From the NCBI GenBank assembly GCA_008508345.1, contig QNGE01000145.1:206233-270232 (forward strand): a stretch of 64,000 nt of DNA, given 5' to 3'. The notes under the pieces were generated by a model that was given only the letters and a program-made list of their open reading frames with translations, was not told the DNA's origin and did no database searches. The stretch's first letter is position 1. Every line of letters starts with the position of its first letter. Positions 60,184 to 64,000 of this stretch are shown piece by piece. The position numbers and the translations under genes are program-made. Source of the stretch: Paragonimus westermani (lineage: Eukaryota > Platyhelminthes > Trematoda > Plagiorchiida > Troglotrematidae).

Positions 60184-60457
60184 CGATCATTGCCCACAAG
60201 CAAAAGTCGTTGAGCGTTCAGATTTGATAATCCGGCCGTGCCTAATGTAAGGTCAATGGCGCAGTGGTCAACACGGTTGCCTCATGAAAAAAGCATGGCC
60301 GGAGTTCAAATGCCGGCCGTGGCAAGGATATGAACTACTGACGAGCTCTGATGAGAGCGAAACTCGCTTTTAGTGTTTGTTTTGGAGAGAGGCTGGTTGG
60401 ACAGTATATCTGAATGCGAAGTCTGCGATCAAATGTGAGTGATGGTCAACTTGGAAA
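60184..60457 (+). mobile_element. Hammerhead SINE, copy D (full length)
   Basis: The plus-strand layout is a leader from about 60184, a tRNA-like head at 60251-60324 with A box TGGCGCAGTGG (60257-60267) and B box GGAGTTCAAATGCC (60301-60314), the hammerhead at 60332-60376, and a 3' body ending GGTCAACTTGG near 60453. The length of about 274 bp matches copy B. The head's acceptor-like ends pair poorly, as usual in SINE heads. Amplification would need an RT supplied in trans, perhaps from LINEs like those nearby. No clear target duplication is visible. Confidence 0.8.
60332..60376 (+). ncRNA. Degenerate hammerhead ribozyme in copy D
   Basis: Core CTGACGA, stem II GCTC/GAGC with loop TGATGA, and GAAA are all intact. 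Stem III and the cleavage triplet are damaged (the copy A GAGTC reads GCTTT here), and stem I has one mismatch. Probably inactive. Confidence 0.75.
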
Positions 60458-63221
60458 TGCCTATTTTCACCACCTATCCAACGTCATCATTGCGGTCCGT
60501 CTAGTTTGAACCTCTTTACATGTATTGGAGCAATACGCAGAGAACTCTTTGGAACATTCAAGACAAACTCCTCGATCACAGAGGGTTGCTTCAGATTTAT
60601 ACTATATGCTGATGAAAAAATTGAGCACACAGTGGACGATATGATTGGAAATGAGAAGACAGAGTGATTTGAACAAATTACACTGCCGAATCAAGCAGAA
60701 AACCGGCTCACATTTAACACAGCTAGATGTAAAGTAATTTACCACCGTCATTCGCGTTGCACACATTATCCTCTGAGGCGAAAAGTTTGGTATCACTATA
60801 CACAAGACCGAATTGATCATGACTATTTTTGATAACCTCTGCTTGTCGCTGGTCAATAAAGCCAGCTCATTTGGGCGGTCTCATTAATTTATCTACTGCA
60901 TCACCATCCAGAACTAAACCTCTAAGCTTGCCGCCTTCGTTTTGTGAAGCATAGTACTCCTGTTGAGAGGGTACGCCGTAGACATTGCGTCCTCTATCCA
61001 ACCCAGGTGGGTTACGTAAACTGGGAATTTCTCGATGCGCCACCAGAATTTCAGAAGAGACTTGATTTTGGTGTCTAAGAATTATCAACTCCAATATCCG
61101 TTAAGAAAAATACTTGCGCCCAAGGAAAATAATCACATCAGAGGGTGTTCGTCAAAGCTACGACATTGAATGAGGAGTTTAATTCACACAGGATATCATT
61201 TCAGAGTTCGAGTATGCCAAATCTTAGGCAACCAGCTAGAGCTCGATTTAACTGCGCGATCGACAGTTAAATTCAAACACGGAGATAAGGCACACATCCG
61301 AGACGCCAAACCGAATATCCGGATAACAGAATCAATAAGTCAGATGGTGGGAGATTTATGATGCTGTCGTCTTTCAGCTCTTCAGGTTAGCTAGCCTTTG
61401 CCTATTGCGTGCTGCAGTGCGATTGCTGTATGCTTGCAGGGCACTGATCGGGCTTCTATTCCACTCAGTATCATCTGGTTTTACCCTTTTCAGTCTTTTC
61501 TTTACTGATCCTATGCAAATGAAACAATGTTTCAACTCGTCTTTTCTCTTTCAACTGCACAGCACAGATTTCGATGCACATAATCATTCTCAGCTTCTAA
61601 TAGTCTGTAAGTTTCCTATGAATACTGAAGTAACTGAGGGATATTAAACACCGATGTACTGATAAACGAAAGCCAATTAGAAAGTGTGAATGGGGCCGGG
61701 TTAAGATGACCTGCAGGTAAAGCTCTTCACTTGACGTTGTGTCTCAGGTTCGATTAATTTTAACAGATATCACCACAGACTTCATAGATGGAACGTAATG
61801 CAACTCAATGGATTAGTGTTTTGCCCCTTTTCGATTAAATGGCAAGTGACCGATGTGACAAGCAATAAGCCACGAGACAGCGTTTGTGTCCGGTCGGTTG
61901 CCTCATGGATTTCTACGTAATTAGAAGTTGTATATTTTAAAACCGACTGAAGCTTTACGTTTAATGAAATGAGAAACAAGATGGGGCCGTTTTTCACGAA
62001 GACTGATGAAGATTTTGTTGGTTACCTCATTTCTGTTGACAAGTTCATTCATGTTAATCAAACTGTGCGAACGCTCTAATGAACGTGGTGTTGCTGTTTG
62101 TCTCGTCATCCTTTCTTGCGCTCTCTCAATAATAAGATAAACACTACCACAAACATAAATGATGAACTTGCACAAAGCACCAATTCTACCGGTTGGTTGT
62201 TCAGCCACGGATTTGCATGACTGACAGTCTCTAATGCACACTTTGTATTTAGATGAGTAAAAGGAAATAGTGAAATGTTAAAGAATTGTGAATCGACCCA
62301 ATGCAGAATTTGAGAAACGATGAGCTATATGTGCTTTTGTGGTAATTAGCCGTAATTAAACACAATCCTTCGAATAACACTGCAACTGGGCTCATCGTAA
62401 ATAGGTGAACCTTTAGTCGGTAACCTTGTCTATCCTTGTTAGGAGGGTGTACCAACATATTTCAAACGAAGGGAGACTGAAATAAGGTCTACAAGGTTTA
62501 GTAAAAAATTTGTTTGTGTTTAAATTTTAGTGAGAAACAGTCGACAAATCGGTTGGCTATCACATTAGCTTAAGAATATCACTACGAACTATTCGTGAGA
62601 TATTTGAAGCTGAGTGACATCAGATGACCAAAACATATTTAGACTGCTTTCAAGAAATGCTTCTAACAAATATTTAGTTTCACCAACGTACACTTGCAGG
62701 TCGAACGACCTACCGTGACTGCGGTGTTGCTCAGCGACCGAGTAGCAGCGGGTTGGTGTAGGGGACCAGAAGTGTCTGAACCAATGTTTACGACAAACCT
62801 CACTAACTACACCATTCTGGCATCTAGACAACAATTGTGGGAAATAGATATTTGAGGATTGATAAATCTAGGTGTTTGGGTTAGGTATTGAGAATACTGA
62901 CCAATTGGTCATCACGCCAGATAAACCTTGCGATATCGCGCCAGATAAGTGTGGGGTGTTAAGTGAGAATGTGATGATTTTGCGTACACAGCTGTAGACC
63001 CTAATTTTCTACCCTTTTTCACGAAAAAAGGGGAATAATGTGAGTTGTTATCATTTCGTTCACTACCTAAACTCACAAACTGAAACCATTAAGTAATGTA
63101 GAAACTGCGAGAAACTAAAGTAGTGGGAACGGCAACAAGGTTAAGCTACGTTACAAGGTAATTTCAATGGTCAAAGTTCGTGGCTGAATAGAGTAAACGA
63201 AATGTCCAAACTCTTCGATAA
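60458..63221. other. Unassigned DNA
   Basis: The minus frame 61094-60867 includes LRNPPGLDRGRNVYGVPSQQ and reads more like real protein than its neighbours, but I recognise no family. Other frames of 60-106 codons are unremarkable. Confidence 0.35.
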
Positions 63222-63902
63222 ATGTCATTCTATTACCGGAGGGTAGTGAAAAGTTTAAAGCCTGGCTATCTTCTGCATTTTTGTGTTGGTATGTCAGTCG
63301 ACAAGTTTAACGGGGTCAACATTGTTTTAAGAAAAAAAAAGTGGATAGTATTCGGTCTACACATTAGTAAAATGCTCATAACTTTTATGGATGCAGCGCA
63401 ATCCGCCAATGGGGACGCACCTTTCAATCACTTCAAGTTATTGCTTAGCACTTACGATGACCTAAGGTTCCTTCGCTATCTTACAGTATACTTAGAGCAG
63501 TCAAAAAAATCAATAATTATGACATTCACGTCTGACTAACGGCTTTTGCGTGCACTACTCAATCAGTATCGTCGGTACTGTGACAGCGCTAAGTCAAGAA
63601 ACTGGTATTTATGCACACAGGAGAAAATCAGTGTCAGAGTAACTGCCAAAATATGCTGTAAGAACTGGGGTTTATTTACGAAGCAGTTCGTGTACGATAT
63701 GTTACTTATAAATGACATCAAGGAAAGCGTCGAACACATTCAGACGGTATTAAGCAGATTGTATGCCAACAGTACACTGAAGTGTCTACAGAAATTTGAA
63801 GAGATTTTTCCTGGACATCTGCATTATCCGTACGATAGGTGGTTCCATTTAACGCTCAAATGGTCGCAAATGCACTCGGAATGGTCAATAGGTGCACTTT
63901 GA
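63222..63902 (+). pseudogene. Possible MULE/ZSWIM-like transposase remnant, second type
   Basis: A single frame runs the whole length, broken only by TAA at 63537-63539. It shows LITFMDAAQSANGDAPFNHF, comparable to the first-Asp region of MULE DDE domains (usually LLMDATYKTN). About 35 residues later comes SIIMTFTSD then LLRALLNQY, like the second-Asp segment (VVMTDKDxxLxxAL). Downstream are NWYLCTQEKI and, near the end, LHYPYDRWFHLTLKW, resembling the post-core helix of ZSWIM-type proteins. No zinc finger or SWIM motif is visible. The frame is long for this window, but the match is by pattern only. The end near 63902 is close to the window edge. Confidence 0.45.
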
Positions 63903-64000
63903 CAGCTTCTTGCCAGAGCATTAAAAAACATTCCTGGTCAAAACACTGTTCAGTAGAATCAGAAAGAATTGTACACGGAGTGAACTGTAGTCAAATAATC

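Noticed and set aside
60867..61094. Protein-like minus frame as a host exon
   Set aside because: Composition is suggestive, but there is no domain, no clear splice sites and no second copy to test conservation.
1..64000. CRISPR arrays, bacterial operons, or phage
   Set aside because: No regularly spaced direct repeats, no ribosome-binding sites, and no long co-directional ORFs; all coding signals are of eukaryotic retroelement or transposase type.

Overview
The window looks like a repeat-rich, gene-poor stretch of a metazoan nuclear genome, most likely a parasitic flatworm and perhaps a diphyllobothriid-type tapeworm. The organism call is an inference. It rests on the mixture of LINE, Gypsy, Penelope and MULE fragments and on tRNA-like SINEs carrying a hammerhead ribozyme, a combination known from schistosomes. 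No operons, Shine-Dalgarno sites or long bacterial-style ORFs are present. I could not assign any host protein-coding gene. Everything recognisable is a transposable element or its remains, mostly broken by stops and frameshifts.

Layout. 1.9-2.7 kb: decayed LINE (-). 3.1-3.5 kb: candidate solo LTR (-), with a second copy at 32.0-32.4 kb (+). 4.2-8.4 kb: a nested complex, namely Gypsy protease/RT (+), a LINE (here LINE-1) abutting it, and a second younger LINE (LINE-2) inside LINE-1. A near-identical LINE-2 3' end lies in inverted orientation at 4.25-4.79 kb. 8.6-9.0 and 10.6-11.1 kb: further LINE RT remnants. 13.6-15.0 and 21.9-22.2 kb: three copies of an unclassified repeat. 16.4-17.0 kb: LINE-1 relative (-). 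17.4-18.4 and 22.5-23.6 kb: two FAR1/MULE-like transposase pseudogenes. 24.0-25.5 kb: RTE-like LINE (+) with a GAT-rich tail. 26.6-26.9 kb: Gypsy RNase H remnant. 27.4-28.8 kb (-) and 32.9-33.6 kb (+): two members of one LINE subfamily, the first interrupted by about 340 bp. 29.7-30.4 kb (-) and 35.1-35.6 kb (+): an LTR family with TGTAGTG/CACTACA ends. 37.6-40.8 kb: Gypsy skeleton (-). 41.8-44.3 kb: nearly full-length RTE-like LINE (-). 46.7-47.65 kb: another LINE (-). 51.1-52.2 kb: Penelope-like element with a GIY-YIG endonuclease inside 185-bp inverted repeats. 57.6 kb: tRNA-like gene. 58.9-59.5 kb: 104-bp direct repeats around a C2H2 zinc finger. 63.2-63.9 kb: second type of MULE-like remnant.

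The most interesting system is a short non-autonomous retroelement with four copies at 48.9, 53.85-54.12, 54.27 and 60.18-60.46 kb. Full-length copies (about 273 bp) join a tRNA-like head with pol III A and B boxes to a 45-nt minimal hammerhead ribozyme and a conserved 3' body. The copy at 48.9 kb keeps every hammerhead core position, a perfect 6-bp stem I and a GTC cleavage site. It starts at the ribozyme edge and is flanked by an 8-bp target-site duplication. The other three ribozymes are damaged in different ways. The organisation resembles schistosome Sm-alpha elements, but I cannot say whether this family has been described.
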